Under the pieces are notes generated by a model. It searched no databases and was not told where the DNA came from. It saw only the letters and a list, made by a program, of their open reading frames with translations. The position numbers and the translations under genes were made by a program. From Verrucomicrobia bacterium UBA1211 (GTDB lineage Bacteria > Verrucomicrobiota > Kiritimatiellia > RFP12 > UBA1067), in NCBI GenBank assembly GCA_002309585.1, contig DBXN01000020.1, positions 338-43,661 on the forward strand: a stretch of 43,324 nt of DNA, written 5' to 3'. Position 1 is the first letter of the stretch, and the number at the start of each line of letters is the position of its first letter. Positions 1 to 7,889 of the stretch are shown piece after piece.

Positions 1-123
1 GAGGAATATCCTAATGTTACGGTTGAACTAAAATTTCAAAGAACCAATCACAACGGGAAATTTCAACAAACTGTCTTTCTTCAGACATGATTTTCCAGAA
101 CTCAAGCGTTTTGCAAACGTTGA

Positions 124-141
124 TAATCCTGTTAATCCTGT
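124..141. repeat. Tandem 9-bp repeat TAATCCTGT x2
   Basis: TAATCCTGT occurs twice in perfect tandem at 124-132 and 133-141, 12 bases beyond the stop of the leftward DUF1232 gene. The opposite strand reads as an ACAGGATTA repeat. A short inverted repeat (CGTTT, loop TGC, AAACG) lies just to the left at about 107-119. No gene is seen in bases 1-152. The function is unknown, and two copies alone could be chance. Confidence 0.5.
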
Positions 142-152
142 CCAAAACACGT

Positions 153-557
153 TTACCGTTTCGTCTGAACGCGCCACCGGCGATAGGCGGCCAAATCATC
201 CATCACAGACTTGAGGACAAATCCGATTACCGCCGCGTCATCCACAAAGCCGAATCCGGGAATGAAATCGGGAATCACATCGAGCGGAGAGATCAGGTAG
301 AGCAACGCGCCGGCCAAGGCCGTGACCGTTTTCCAAGGCACCTCGCGGTACGCTCCGGTCGAATAGTCTTTCAGCAGCGAAAAGACGGTGTTTATCGCAG
401 CCGCGTATTGCTGAAGGATCGGAATGTGTTTGAAGAATCCCTTGATCTTTGCCTTCTTCTCCACCATCTCAAGAATGTCTCCGTCCGAGATTTTCCCCGC
501 ATATTCCCAAACTTCGCGCTCGGCATCCTTCTCGTTCATCGACTTTTTCTGCGCCAT
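153..557 (-). CDS. YkvA/DUF1232 family small membrane protein
   Basis: This is a 134-residue protein. Its second half carries the DUF1232 (YkvA) hallmark, a hydrophobic segment leading into SPLDVIPDFIPGFGFVDDAAV at about residues 89-109. The family is widespread and of unknown molecular role, and members are predicted to be membrane-associated. The N-terminal half is charged and probably cytoplasmic. The ATG at 557 is preceded by GGAGGAG six bases upstream, which fixes the start. The gene stands alone, divergent from the oxidoreductase at 857. The family call is firm, the function is not known. Confidence 0.85.
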   Translation of the reverse strand: MAQKKSMNEKDAEREVWEYAGKISDGDILEMVEKKAKIKGFFKHIPILQQYAAAINTVFSLLKDYSTGAYREVPWKTVTALAGALLYLISPLDVIPDFIPGFGFVDDAAVIGFVLKSVMDDLAAYRRWRVQTKR

Positions 558-626
558 GATTTTCTCCTCCGTTCGATTGAAACATGTTAGATGAGTGTAT
601 CAGATACCCAAGGACAGTCAAGGTTT

Positions 627-701
627 GCAGGAAGGGGAATGGGGAACGGGGGAAGGGAAAGAGTGTTCAATGGTCAGTGGTCAATCTTCAGTGGTCAATG
701 G
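627..701. repeat. Heptad repeat array with a G-quadruplex-type block
   Basis: The gap 558-856 holds no gene; this array is its main content. The top strand runs in seven-base steps: GGGGAAT at 634, GGGGAAC at 641, GGGGGAA at 648, GGGAAAG at 655. After five bases a second block follows: TCAATGG at 667, TCAGTGG at 674, TCAATCT at 681, TCAGTGG at 688, TCAATGG at 695. The four G-runs (634-637, 641-644, 648-652, 655-657) with loops of 2-3 bases satisfy the usual G-quadruplex pattern. Similar arrays occur at 10050 and 36295. Confidence 0.75.
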
Positions 702-820
702 ACACCCTTTTCGTGGTCGCGCTTAGCACATACCCCATACGGATTCTGTTGTCATCCCGTCACTCCTGCCTCCAAAACCAGTTGTCGGTGTGTTCCGTGG
801 TTCGGATGTGACACCTTCCT

Positions 821-850
821 TTGACCGAACCCATTCGGATTTGGTATACT
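821..850 (+). promoter_or_regulatory. Sigma70-type promoter of the oxidoreductase gene; leaderless start predicted
   Basis: TTGACC at 821-826 and TATACT at 845-850 are separated by 18 bases. Transcription would start six to eight bases after the -10 box, at about 856-858, which is the ATG at 857 itself. No Shine-Dalgarno sequence precedes that ATG, which fits a leaderless mRNA. Confidence 0.65.
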
Positions 851-856
851 CGTCCC

Positions 857-1885
857 ATGAAAAACAAACTGGGATTCGGTATCGTCGGGACGGGGATGAT
901 CGCCTCCATCCACGCCCAGGCCCTTCAGCAGATCGAGGAGGCGGAGTTAGTTGCCGTCTGCAGCCGCTCACAGAGCCATGCCGCCGCATTCGTTTCACGG
1001 TTCGGCGGGACGCCTTACGACAATCTGGATGCGATGCTGGCCAACCCGGATGTTGATATCCTGATCATCGCGACACCCTCCGGAGCGCATCTGGAACCGG
1101 CGCTGGCCGCCGCGAGCGCGGGCAAACACGTGCTCTGCGAAAAACCGCTGGAACTCACCACGGCGCGGATTGACGCGATGATCGCCGCCCACGCGGCCGC
1201 GGGCACGCGTCTAGGATGCATCTTCCAGATCCGCTACCAATCCGCCCTTGAACCGATCCGTGCGGCGCTTGCCGAAGGCCGTTTCGGGACGCTGACATTC
1301 GGCGGCGTCTTTGTGCCGTGGTGGCGGGATATGGGCTATTATGCCGATTCCGATTGGCACGGAACCCGTGAGATGGATCTGGGCGGCGTCCTGTCAAACC
1401 AAGCCATCCATATGATCGATCTGCTGTGCGACCTCATGCCGCCTGTCGAAACGGTGACGGGGTTGACCGGATCGCTCGGCCATCCCGGCATCGAAACGGA
1501 GGATGCCGCCGTGGCCGCGCTCCGTTTCCAAGGCGGCGCGCTGGGGGTGATCCAGGCCACGACCTGCACCTGGCCGGGATTGCCGAAACGTCTTGAGATC
1601 GCGGGTACGGCGGGACATGTCATCTGCGAGGACAACACCTTGACGTGCTTCCAATTCAGGGACGAGCGGCCGGAGGACGCGATCATCCGGAAGCGGTTCG
1701 GCGCCGCTGGCGACGTACACGGCGCCAGCCAGGCGTCGGCGTTGACGCCGGACCTGCACGCCGCCTGTTTCCGCGACTTCATTCATGCCGTTAGGACAGG
1801 CGGCCCCTTCCGGATTGACGGGGCATCGGCGCGGAAACCGGTGGCGTTGATCGAACGGCTGCTCAACGGCGCAGTTTCAGCGTGA
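857..1885 (+). CDS. Gfo/Idh/MocA family oxidoreductase
   Basis: This is a 342-residue NAD(P)-dependent oxidoreductase. The N-terminal Rossmann domain shows GIVGTGMIASIHA at residues 8-20, and the family EKP motif lies at 95-97 after GKHVLC. The C-terminal alpha/beta domain has the usual GG..SNQAIHMIDLL helix carrying the probable catalytic histidine. Family members act on sugars, inositols or their derivatives; the substrate here cannot be read from sequence. An in-frame TTG lies at 821, but it is the -35 box of the promoter, so the ATG at 857 is preferred. The 3' end overlaps the convergent gene at 1863 by 23 bases. Confidence 0.92.
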   Translation: MKNKLGFGIVGTGMIASIHAQALQQIEEAELVAVCSRSQSHAAAFVSRFGGTPYDNLDAMLANPDVDILIIATPSGAHLEPALAAASAGKHVLCEKPLELTTARIDAMIAAHAAAGTRLGCIFQIRYQSALEPIRAALAEGRFGTLTFGGVFVPWWRDMGYYADSDWHGTREMDLGGVLSNQAIHMIDLLCDLMPPVETVTGLTGSLGHPGIETEDAAVAALRFQGGALGVIQATTCTWPGLPKRLEIAGTAGHVICEDNTLTCFQFRDERPEDAIIRKRFGAAGDVHGASQASALTPDLHAACFRDFIHAVRTGGPFRIDGASARKPVALIERLLNGAVSA

Positions 1886-2615
1886 CCGGCCGGTGGTCGG
1901 AGACGAGCGGTTCGTCAAGGACCGCTCTCGACACGACCGTGAACTGCGGGGCGTGGGCCTTGTCCATCGCGATATAGTCGATGCATTGAACCGGTTTCGG
2001 CGAAGGAAAGGTCGGCTGCGTCACGTCATTCAGCACCGTGAAGAGCGTGCCGAACGCCTTGAGCGTTTCGGAATCGGGTTTGTCGTTCCAATCGCCCGCG
2101 ATTACAATCGGTTTCCGGTAATCCTTCAACGCCTCGCGGATCAGCTTCACAGAATCAATCCGTTCGCGTTCATTCAGCGAGAGATGGGTCACACACATCA
2201 CCAGCCGCTCGAATTCGGCGATCAGCAGCGCGCGGTTCTCAAACTTGCTCGGCAAGGGAATGGTCTTCGTCGCCAGCGGTTTCTCCTTTGTAAGCAAAAG
2301 GATCCCGTATCCGCCGCCCTGAAAATCGATCGCCTTCCCGAAGGTGGCGTGCAAGCCGGTCAACCGCGCCAGTACCTCAGGCTGGTCGATGCCCGATGAA
2401 CGGCGGGTACGGCAGTCTACCTCCTGCACGGCCACCCACTCGGCCTGCTCGCGTTTGATGACCTCTGCCGCGCGGGTGAGTTCCCGTTTACGGTCCATCC
2501 CGAGGCCCGCGCAGATGTTATAACTCATGAAGGTCAATTCCTCACCGAAAACCGTGCCCGCCATCAGCGCGCCTCCGACACACATCCAGCCGGCTATCGC
2601 ACGAAACAACCCCAT
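1863..2615 (-). CDS. Exported endonuclease/exonuclease/phosphatase family protein
   Basis: This is a 250-residue protein with an N-terminal signal peptide (hydrophobic core, then FGEELTFM). The EEP fold motifs are present in order: SYNIC near the start, AVQEVD with the metal-binding Glu, THLSLNE in the middle, AGDWND in place of the common GDFN, and the terminal SDHRPV with the catalytic Asp-His. Family members hydrolyse phosphodiesters or phosphomonoesters with Mg; the substrate is unknown. The ATG at 2615 has GGAGG six bases upstream. A TTG at 2633 in frame would place that Shine-Dalgarno inside the gene and is rejected. It is the last gene of the run from 5088. Confidence 0.85.
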   Translation of the reverse strand: MGLFRAIAGWMCVGGALMAGTVFGEELTFMSYNICAGLGMDRKRELTRAAEVIKREQAEWVAVQEVDCRTRRSSGIDQPEVLARLTGLHATFGKAIDFQGGGYGILLLTKEKPLATKTIPLPSKFENRALLIAEFERLVMCVTHLSLNERERIDSVKLIREALKDYRKPIVIAGDWNDKPDSETLKAFGTLFTVLNDVTQPTFPSPKPVQCIDYIAMDKAHAPQFTVVSRAVLDEPLVSDHRPVTLKLRR

Positions 2616-2645
2616 CGCATTCCTCCTGGACAACGTCTAGACCCC

Positions 2646-3251
2646 TTATGGGCGTTTGGCCGATATACAGCTGGCGATATCATTCACCAACGCGTTGACC
2701 GCGCCCTGCTTCACTGCGTCCCATCCCGTCCAATCGTTGAAGAAGAAACCGGCGGGAATCAGCGGCAGCCAATACATCGTCCGCAACTCCTCCGCCTTGA
2801 CGGTCGAATAAAGCGGCTTGTCCTGACGGATCAATGTTGCCGACGCGTCAAAGGTTGAAATGGAGAAGGTGGGGATGCAGAAGAGCACCGCGAGTGACAT
2901 GGCCGCCACATCGCAGTCGCCCGCCTCGTTCATCCCGGCCTGCTTGAAGGCGAACTGGACGTAGTACCCTTTGTCGCCTTCGGCCGGCGTACCGTATTTT
3001 ACCTCGGAGAAGAGTCCCGTCTGGCGCAAGGCCAGGCTGATCCGTTCCTGAAGATCATTCACGGTCGGTTCGCCGTAATGGCCCGAACCCGTCATCTCCA
3101 GCGTCAGCTGGAAGGTCAACGGCACCCGCTGATCGGCTGAAGCCGCATACGGTCTGACCGGGGTGTTGGCGGTGTAGCCGCCGTCCCAAACGATGCAGCC
3201 TGAAAAGATCAGCGGCATCATGGCCGCCAAGAGCAAAAGTTTATTTCTCAT
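2646..3251 (-). CDS. Putative lipoprotein of unknown function
   Basis: This is a 201-residue protein with a lipoprotein signal peptide ending in IFSGC, the lipidated cysteine being residue 19. The mature part contains a domain with DLQERISLALRQTGLFSEV, then a hydrophobic stretch (about residues 112-130) around LAVLFCIPTFSIST, and a C-terminal helix. I do not recognise a named family. The ATG sits within the last codons of the upstream lipoprotein gene (11-base overlap) with GGAG six bases ahead, so the two are probably translationally coupled. Confidence 0.75.
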   Translation of the reverse strand: MRNKLLLLAAMMPLIFSGCIVWDGGYTANTPVRPYAASADQRVPLTFQLTLEMTGSGHYGEPTVNDLQERISLALRQTGLFSEVKYGTPAEGDKGYYVQFAFKQAGMNEAGDCDVAAMSLAVLFCIPTFSISTFDASATLIRQDKPLYSTVKAEELRTMYWLPLIPAGFFFNDWTGWDAVKQGAVNALVNDIASCISAKRP

Positions 3252-3792
3252 TCGACACTCCCTTCTCCGGATTCACCCGCCTGAAGAACATCACCTCGTG
3301 CGAATAGATGTCCACATTTGTCTGCACCGGCACCGCATTCATGGATGTAACCGTCGTGGTACCGGCGAAAGGCCGGTAACCGCCATACCATCCGCCCCGG
3401 TGACCGTATCCCCACCCGTAATCATACCCGTAGTGATGGATGGTGGTGTAGCTGGGCACATACATCATCGAAAGGGCCTGTTTGGTCTCCTTGAACCGGA
3501 TGTCCGCCAGGACCAGCGACGCACCTTTCTCGCGCGCCGTGTCAACCGCACAGGAGAGCGGCGTGTAGGGACCGGAGAAGGAACTGGCACCGATCAGCTC
3601 ATAACCCTCTTGTTTCACCTTCTCGACATCATTCTCCGCAATCACTTTCCGGAGGACAACGGTCTCTGACTTTTGCAACGGCTTTCCGGGGATCGCCCCG
3701 TTGACATCGACGTAGTATTGTCCATAGTAATTGGTGATGCATCCGCTGGCCAACGCCAACGCCGCCATCAGAATCGGTATGCCTTTCATCAT
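3241..3792 (-). CDS. Putative lipoprotein with Tyr/Gly/His-rich segment
   Basis: This is a 183-residue protein with a short signal peptide and lipobox LASGC, Cys18 being the probable lipid site. Residues about 117-141 form a low-complexity stretch rich in Tyr, Gly, His and Trp (HHYGYDYGWGYGHRGGWYGG). The region before it (EGYELIGASSF, AREKGASLVLADI) resembles small alpha/beta modules of exported proteins, but I cannot name a family. AAGGAGG lies one base before the ATG at 3792 and four before the next ATG at 3789, so the true start may be 3789. It follows the SUMF1-fold gene by 18 bases. Confidence 0.75.
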   Translation of the reverse strand: MMKGIPILMAALALASGCITNYYGQYYVDVNGAIPGKPLQKSETVVLRKVIAENDVEKVKQEGYELIGASSFSGPYTPLSCAVDTAREKGASLVLADIRFKETKQALSMMYVPSYTTIHHYGYDYGWGYGHRGGWYGGYRPFAGTTTVTSMNAVPVQTNVDIYSHEVMFFRRVNPEKGVSNEK

Positions 3793-3810
3793 GCCTCCTT
3801 TTAAAGGTTC

Positions 3811-5088
3811 CTATTTGTCCGCCTCTTTCGGAACGTTGCAGACCAGACGGAACCCGATATAACTCTCCCGCGCATCCGGCATGCAGCTGCTCCGGCTGGC
3901 TGAACGGCATTCGGCGGCGGGACTGTTCCAACCGCCTCCCCGGATCACCCGCGCGAAACCGTGCCAGGCCCCCGGCGGATCGACCCGGACCAGACCGCCC
4001 AGACTGGGCCGGTACCAATCCCGGCACCACTCCCACACGTTGCCGTTGAAGTCGTAGAGCCCCCAGGCGTTCGGCGCGAAACCGCCGACCTTCGCCGTCC
4101 CGTATGCGGCTGTCGCGTCAAAGGCGCAATTTCCATCCGACGCGCCGCTGGTATACCGGTAACGGACCCACTCCCCCAGCGAGGGATCGACATCGGCGCC
4201 GCCCAGCGCCTTGCCGTTGCTGAGCGGAGTCCGCGTTCCCGCCCGGCAGGCGAACTCCCATTGCGCCTCGGTCGGAAGGTCGAAAGACTTGATCGCGCAT
4301 TTCGCCCGGAGCCGCCCCAAGAAACTTTCCGCGTCCACGCCCTTGCGAACCGGCCATTGAACGCCGTTGATATCGCCGCGAATCTGGGCGTAGGCGACAC
4401 GCTCGACCGGACGGGTCGCATAATCCGTATCGGCGCTGAAGGCGCTTGGACGCGATCCCATCACCTGTTCCCATTGCCGCTGCGTCACTTCGAAAACCCC
4501 GATGAAATACGGCTCCAGCAAGACGGCCGCATGGAGATCTTCATTCGAGGCGCGGCCGACCTCACCGGTCGATGAGCCCATTTGGAAGGTGCCGGGATTG
4601 ACAACCCGAAGAAGCAGTTTGTCGGTCCGGTATTCATCCCCCCACCCCTCTTTCGGGACCTCGTTCAAATAGGCCACGGGATAATTGGTTGCGGTCGGTC
4701 CCGCTGAGAGATCAATGGCGATATAGGGACATCCCTCGACCTTCCCGAAGTTGTAGGTGAGAAACGAGATCGAGACCGCCAGCTTGTCATAACGAGCACC
4801 CAGCCGTGGATCGTGCAGGTCCACCATAACTTCGTGATGCCCGGGCTGCACCTCCGGCGATTCGCTGTACATCGCCACGGTGATAGGCTTCTTCTGATCA
4901 GGCCGTTTCACCCCGATGGACATAAACATCTGTTTGTCGGTTGGAAGGTCCCCCACCACGTCATATCCCACATGGGCATAACCCGCCTTCGGCGACTCCA
5001 TCCGAACCGTCAGATTCGAAGCCGCGATCTGCGCGGCGGCCCATCCGGCCCAAAGCCCCAACACTGTCATCAAAACCGTCTGTCGCAT
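3811..5088 (-). CDS. Exported FGE-sulfatase (SUMF1-fold) domain protein
   Basis: This is a 425-residue protein with signal peptide (…GWAAAQ), an N-terminal beta-sandwich-like region (residues about 20-120) and a C-terminal FGE/SUMF1 domain. That domain shows LPTEAQWEFACRAGT, then WGLYDFNGNVWEWCRDW, and RGGGW near the end. In true formylglycine-generating enzymes the RGGS(Y) motif is followed by two copper-binding cysteines. Here the first is replaced by Ser389 while the second is kept as Cys394, so classical oxidase activity is not expected. Many such proteins are non-catalytic C-type-lectin-like modules. The ATG at 5088 has GGAGG upstream; an in-frame start at 5133 lacks a signal sequence context. 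It is the first gene of the exported run. Confidence 0.88.
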   Translation of the reverse strand: MRQTVLMTVLGLWAGWAAAQIAASNLTVRMESPKAGYAHVGYDVVGDLPTDKQMFMSIGVKRPDQKKPITVAMYSESPEVQPGHHEVMVDLHDPRLGARYDKLAVSISFLTYNFGKVEGCPYIAIDLSAGPTATNYPVAYLNEVPKEGWGDEYRTDKLLLRVVNPGTFQMGSSTGEVGRASNEDLHAAVLLEPYFIGVFEVTQRQWEQVMGSRPSAFSADTDYATRPVERVAYAQIRGDINGVQWPVRKGVDAESFLGRLRAKCAIKSFDLPTEAQWEFACRAGTRTPLSNGKALGGADVDPSLGEWVRYRYTSGASDGNCAFDATAAYGTAKVGGFAPNAWGLYDFNGNVWEWCRDWYRPSLGGLVRVDPPGAWHGFARVIRGGGWNSPAAECRSASRSSCMPDARESYIGFRLVCNVPKEADK

Positions 5089-5131
5089 CACTCCTCCATC
5101 AAAGGTTTCCGGTGGCGTCTCTCTACCCACC

Positions 5132-5174
5132 AACGACCAGCCACTACCGACTAATCACTAACGACTAACCACTA
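5132..5174. repeat. Heptad repeat array overlapping the GH20 stop codon
   Basis: On the leftward strand the sequence after codon GAT runs in seven-base steps of the type AGTSRTT: AGTGGTT, then AGTCGTT, and AGTGATT, AGTCGGT, AGTGGCT further on. On the top strand the units begin at 5132, 5139, 5146, 5153, 5160 and 5167. As 14-base units, 5133-5146, 5147-5160 and 5161-5174 differ at few positions. The TAG stop of the GH20 gene (5174-5172) is part of the array. Confidence 0.75.
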
Positions 5175-6983
5175 ATCCGCACTGAGTCGCCTCAAACTGT
5201 CCGAAAGCCCGCCGATCCTGTTCCGTGCACGCCACACCTGGATGAAAAGCGTCCGGAGTGACTTGCGCTCACCGGCCAGACGCTCCATCCCCTCACCGTC
5301 GCCGGACAAACGCGCCAACCCGCGCAGACAGGCGATCCGGATCATCCGGCTGATCAGAATGATTTCCTGATACTGGATGGCCGATTCACCGTCGGAAACG
5401 GAGGGCTTTTTCGGCAATTTGAGCAGCAGGCCCTCCATCCGGCTCATCACATCCAGCAGTCGTTCCCGGGTGATGCCCGCCGCGACCGGCGTAGTCATCG
5501 GTGTGGCAAGTAAACGGAACAGTTCCGACGCGTTTGCCCGCTCCGCCCCGCAAAACCGATACAAATCCCCCAGCCCGATCAGAACCTCCGCATAACCGGG
5601 CGTAACACAGCTCTTTTCCATCGCCGCCGCGAGATCGATCTCCGCGTTGGTAGCGGCGCACCATGCCTGGCAGGCCCCTTCCACCAGCCCGGCCAGAGAG
5701 ACGGAAAGGGGTTGCCAATGACCCCAATCGCCCCAGTCGCACACCAGGAAGCCCGTCGCGCCATTCGCCAGACCCGCCGCAGCGGCGGATCGGATGTTCG
5801 CGCGCATATTGGCGGTACGGCCCGCAAGGCTCATCCACGACGACGTTCCGGGGCAGACGTAGAAGGGCGTACCCGTCTCACGAACCATCCGGCATTGCTT
5901 ATCGAAAGGATGGTCCGACTCATATCCCCAGATCAGGGCGATCACGTCTTTCGGCAACGCCTTGATGCAATCCGGATGCTGAAGGATGATGTCGGCCCAG
6001 ACCATCGGGGTCCGGCCGCGTTGCCGGATCTGGTCGGCGATCCGTTTGACAAAATCAAGATAGACCTGCCCCTCGCCTTCCTTGCGGATCCGTTCCGCCG
6101 AACGTCCGTCCTCGCCCCGCAGATCAAACACCTCATCGCAGCCAACATTCACGAGACGGGATGAGAAATTCGGCAGCAACTCATCATACAACCCCGCGAG
6201 AAAACGAATACCCTCCTCGCCTTCCGGCGTAATGGCCGAGGGATAGTCCCGCTTTCCTCCCCAGGGCAACGGCGCCCCGCCTTGCGGCAATTCCGCCAGC
6301 GGCAGATAGGCCTTGTGGGCCAACCACTTCTCAAGATGTCCGAAGGAGTTTTGGTTCGGAACCAGCTCGATGCAATGGGTCTGGCAATAGGCGTCCAACG
6401 CCCGGATATCCTCCGGCGTCATCGGCGAAACGTTCAGCCAAACCTCGGTGTGGGCGGAATAGGCGAACGGATGCTCCATATACAACTGAAGCTGGTTGTA
6501 GCGCAACGCCGCCAACACATCGACAAGATGGAAAAGGGTTTGGAGTGTCGGAACCTTATTCCGGCTGATATCCAGCATCATTCCCCGCACCCGGAAGTCG
6601 GGGCTGTCCGTCACCGTGAAGCGGGGAAGCGGCTCGCCCGCCTGTTCCGCGCCATGAAGCAACCTTGCCAGCGTCTGCGCGCCATAAAACAGACCCGCCC
6701 GTGACGATGCCTTCAAGATGACCGTCTCGGCATCTGCGGTTAAAACGAATCCCTCCGGCGGGCAGTCGGGATCCTCCAGCAACTGGATGTCCGCGCGTCT
6801 GTCGGTTTCCAGGGTCATCTCCGATTCCGGCGGCAACGCCTCACGCAAGGTCGGCATCGCGGGGAAATACCACGCTTGGGGAACCCGCCAAAGAACCGTC
6901 GGCGTCTCCGGCAACGTGCAGACACCGTCCATGAGGGAAATCTGCCGGGGAACGGGAAGAAGTATCGCATGGATATCCAACAT
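5172..6983 (-). CDS. Glycoside hydrolase family 20-type beta-N-acetylhexosaminidase homologue
   Basis: This is a 603-residue protein. An N-terminal GH20b-like domain (residues 1-120) ends in SRAGLFYGAQTLARLL. The TIM barrel starts with FRVRGMMLDISRNKVPT and continues through the expected LRYNQLQLYMEH strand. The acid/base pair appears as VGCDEVFDL (about residues 280-288). GH20 enzymes release terminal N-acetylhexosamine by substrate assistance. No signal peptide is visible, so it may act on imported oligosaccharides. A helical C-terminal region follows the barrel. The gene starts three bases after the nadK stop with GGGGG upstream. Substrate and activity are inferred from family only. Confidence 0.85.
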   Translation of the reverse strand: MLDIHAILLPVPRQISLMDGVCTLPETPTVLWRVPQAWYFPAMPTLREALPPESEMTLETDRRADIQLLEDPDCPPEGFVLTADAETVILKASSRAGLFYGAQTLARLLHGAEQAGEPLPRFTVTDSPDFRVRGMMLDISRNKVPTLQTLFHLVDVLAALRYNQLQLYMEHPFAYSAHTEVWLNVSPMTPEDIRALDAYCQTHCIELVPNQNSFGHLEKWLAHKAYLPLAELPQGGAPLPWGGKRDYPSAITPEGEEGIRFLAGLYDELLPNFSSRLVNVGCDEVFDLRGEDGRSAERIRKEGEGQVYLDFVKRIADQIRQRGRTPMVWADIILQHPDCIKALPKDVIALIWGYESDHPFDKQCRMVRETGTPFYVCPGTSSWMSLAGRTANMRANIRSAAAAGLANGATGFLVCDWGDWGHWQPLSVSLAGLVEGACQAWCAATNAEIDLAAAMEKSCVTPGYAEVLIGLGDLYRFCGAERANASELFRLLATPMTTPVAAGITRERLLDVMSRMEGLLLKLPKKPSVSDGESAIQYQEIILISRMIRIACLRGLARLSGDGEGMERLAGERKSLRTLFIQVWRARNRIGGLSDSLRRLSAD

Positions 6984-6985
6984 GA

Positions 6986-7873
6986 CTACCCCCTTTGCCG
7001 TGTATGTTGGCGACCGCCCCAGCCCAGTTTCCTGCGCATCACATCGCAGGGATTCGCTCCTTCCAGCAGGATTACCGGCAAGCGTCGGTCGCTCCGGGCG
7101 AGACGAACCTCATCCCCTATTCCGACCGGCTCATTGTCCCGCCCGTCCGCGCTGGCGATCAGAACCGTCTCTGCGGAAACCACGCGGATCGTGATCCGCA
7201 CATTCTCATCGACCACCAGCGGCCGGGAGGTCAGCGTGTGCGGACAAATCAGATTGATGACCAGCGCGTTGACATCCGGCAGAAGGATTGGACCTCCCGC
7301 CGAGAGCGAATAGGCGGTGCTGCCGGTCGGAGTCGCCACAAGCATTCCGTCGCAGAGGAAACGGGAAACCGCCTTCCCGTCAATCGCGAGATCCAGTTCA
7401 ACCGACGTGCCCGATACGCCGCGGGAAACGACAACCTCATTCAGGGCATCCGGCAAACTCAGCCGGGTTCCGTCTTTGCGCACGATCTCAGACGCGACCA
7501 TTGTCCGCCAACTCAACGCGTAACGGCCCTCCTGCAGCAGGGCCAGCGCCGTTTCGAAATTCGCCTCCTCGACCGAGGTCAGATAACCCAGCGACCCGAT
7601 GTTCAATCCCATCATCGGCAGACAGGCATTCGATAATCGGCGCGCGGCATCAAGCATCGATCCGTCACCGCCCAGCACCACCACCGCCTCTGCGCCATTC
7701 TCCGCGAACGACTCCGCCGCGCAAAAAGTAACCGAACGCTTCCGGACCGCCGTTGAACCGGCCGGGTCGATCAGCAACTGCAACCCCAGACGGGACGCCG
7801 CAGCCAATACCGACGCGACCGCCGTTTCGGCGCGCGGTTTGTCAGCATTGACGATCAACCCTACCGTTTTCAT
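6986..7873 (-). CDS. nadK: NAD kinase
   Basis: This is a 295-residue protein of typical family length. It phosphorylates NAD to NADP in the cytoplasm. GGDGS lies at residues 68-72 (the family GGDGT motif with Ser), followed by NIGSLGYLTS at 91-100, the NE dinucleotide at 145-146, and DGMLVATPTGSTAYSLSAGG at 175-194. Together these mark the nucleotide site. A longer in-frame start at 8032 would overlap the hydrolase gene; the ATG at 7873 has GAGGAGAGG just upstream and is preferred. It sits 16 bases after the hydrolase stop and two bases before the GH20 start, so the three are probably one transcript. Confidence 0.93.
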   Translation of the reverse strand: MKTVGLIVNADKPRAETAVASVLAAASRLGLQLLIDPAGSTAVRKRSVTFCAAESFAENGAEAVVVLGGDGSMLDAARRLSNACLPMMGLNIGSLGYLTSVEEANFETALALLQEGRYALSWRTMVASEIVRKDGTRLSLPDALNEVVVSRGVSGTSVELDLAIDGKAVSRFLCDGMLVATPTGSTAYSLSAGGPILLPDVNALVINLICPHTLTSRPLVVDENVRITIRVVSAETVLIASADGRDNEPVGIGDEVRLARSDRRLPVILLEGANPCDVMRRKLGWGGRQHTRQRG

Positions 7874-7889
7874 TCCTCTCCTCACCCAT

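Noticed and set aside
627..701. CRISPR array
   Set aside because: Units are seven bases and directly adjacent. There are no spacers of constant length and no cas genes in the window.
3811..5088. Active formylglycine-generating enzyme for sulfatase maturation
   Set aside because: One of the two copper-binding cysteines is serine, the protein is exported, and there is no sulfatase gene in the window.
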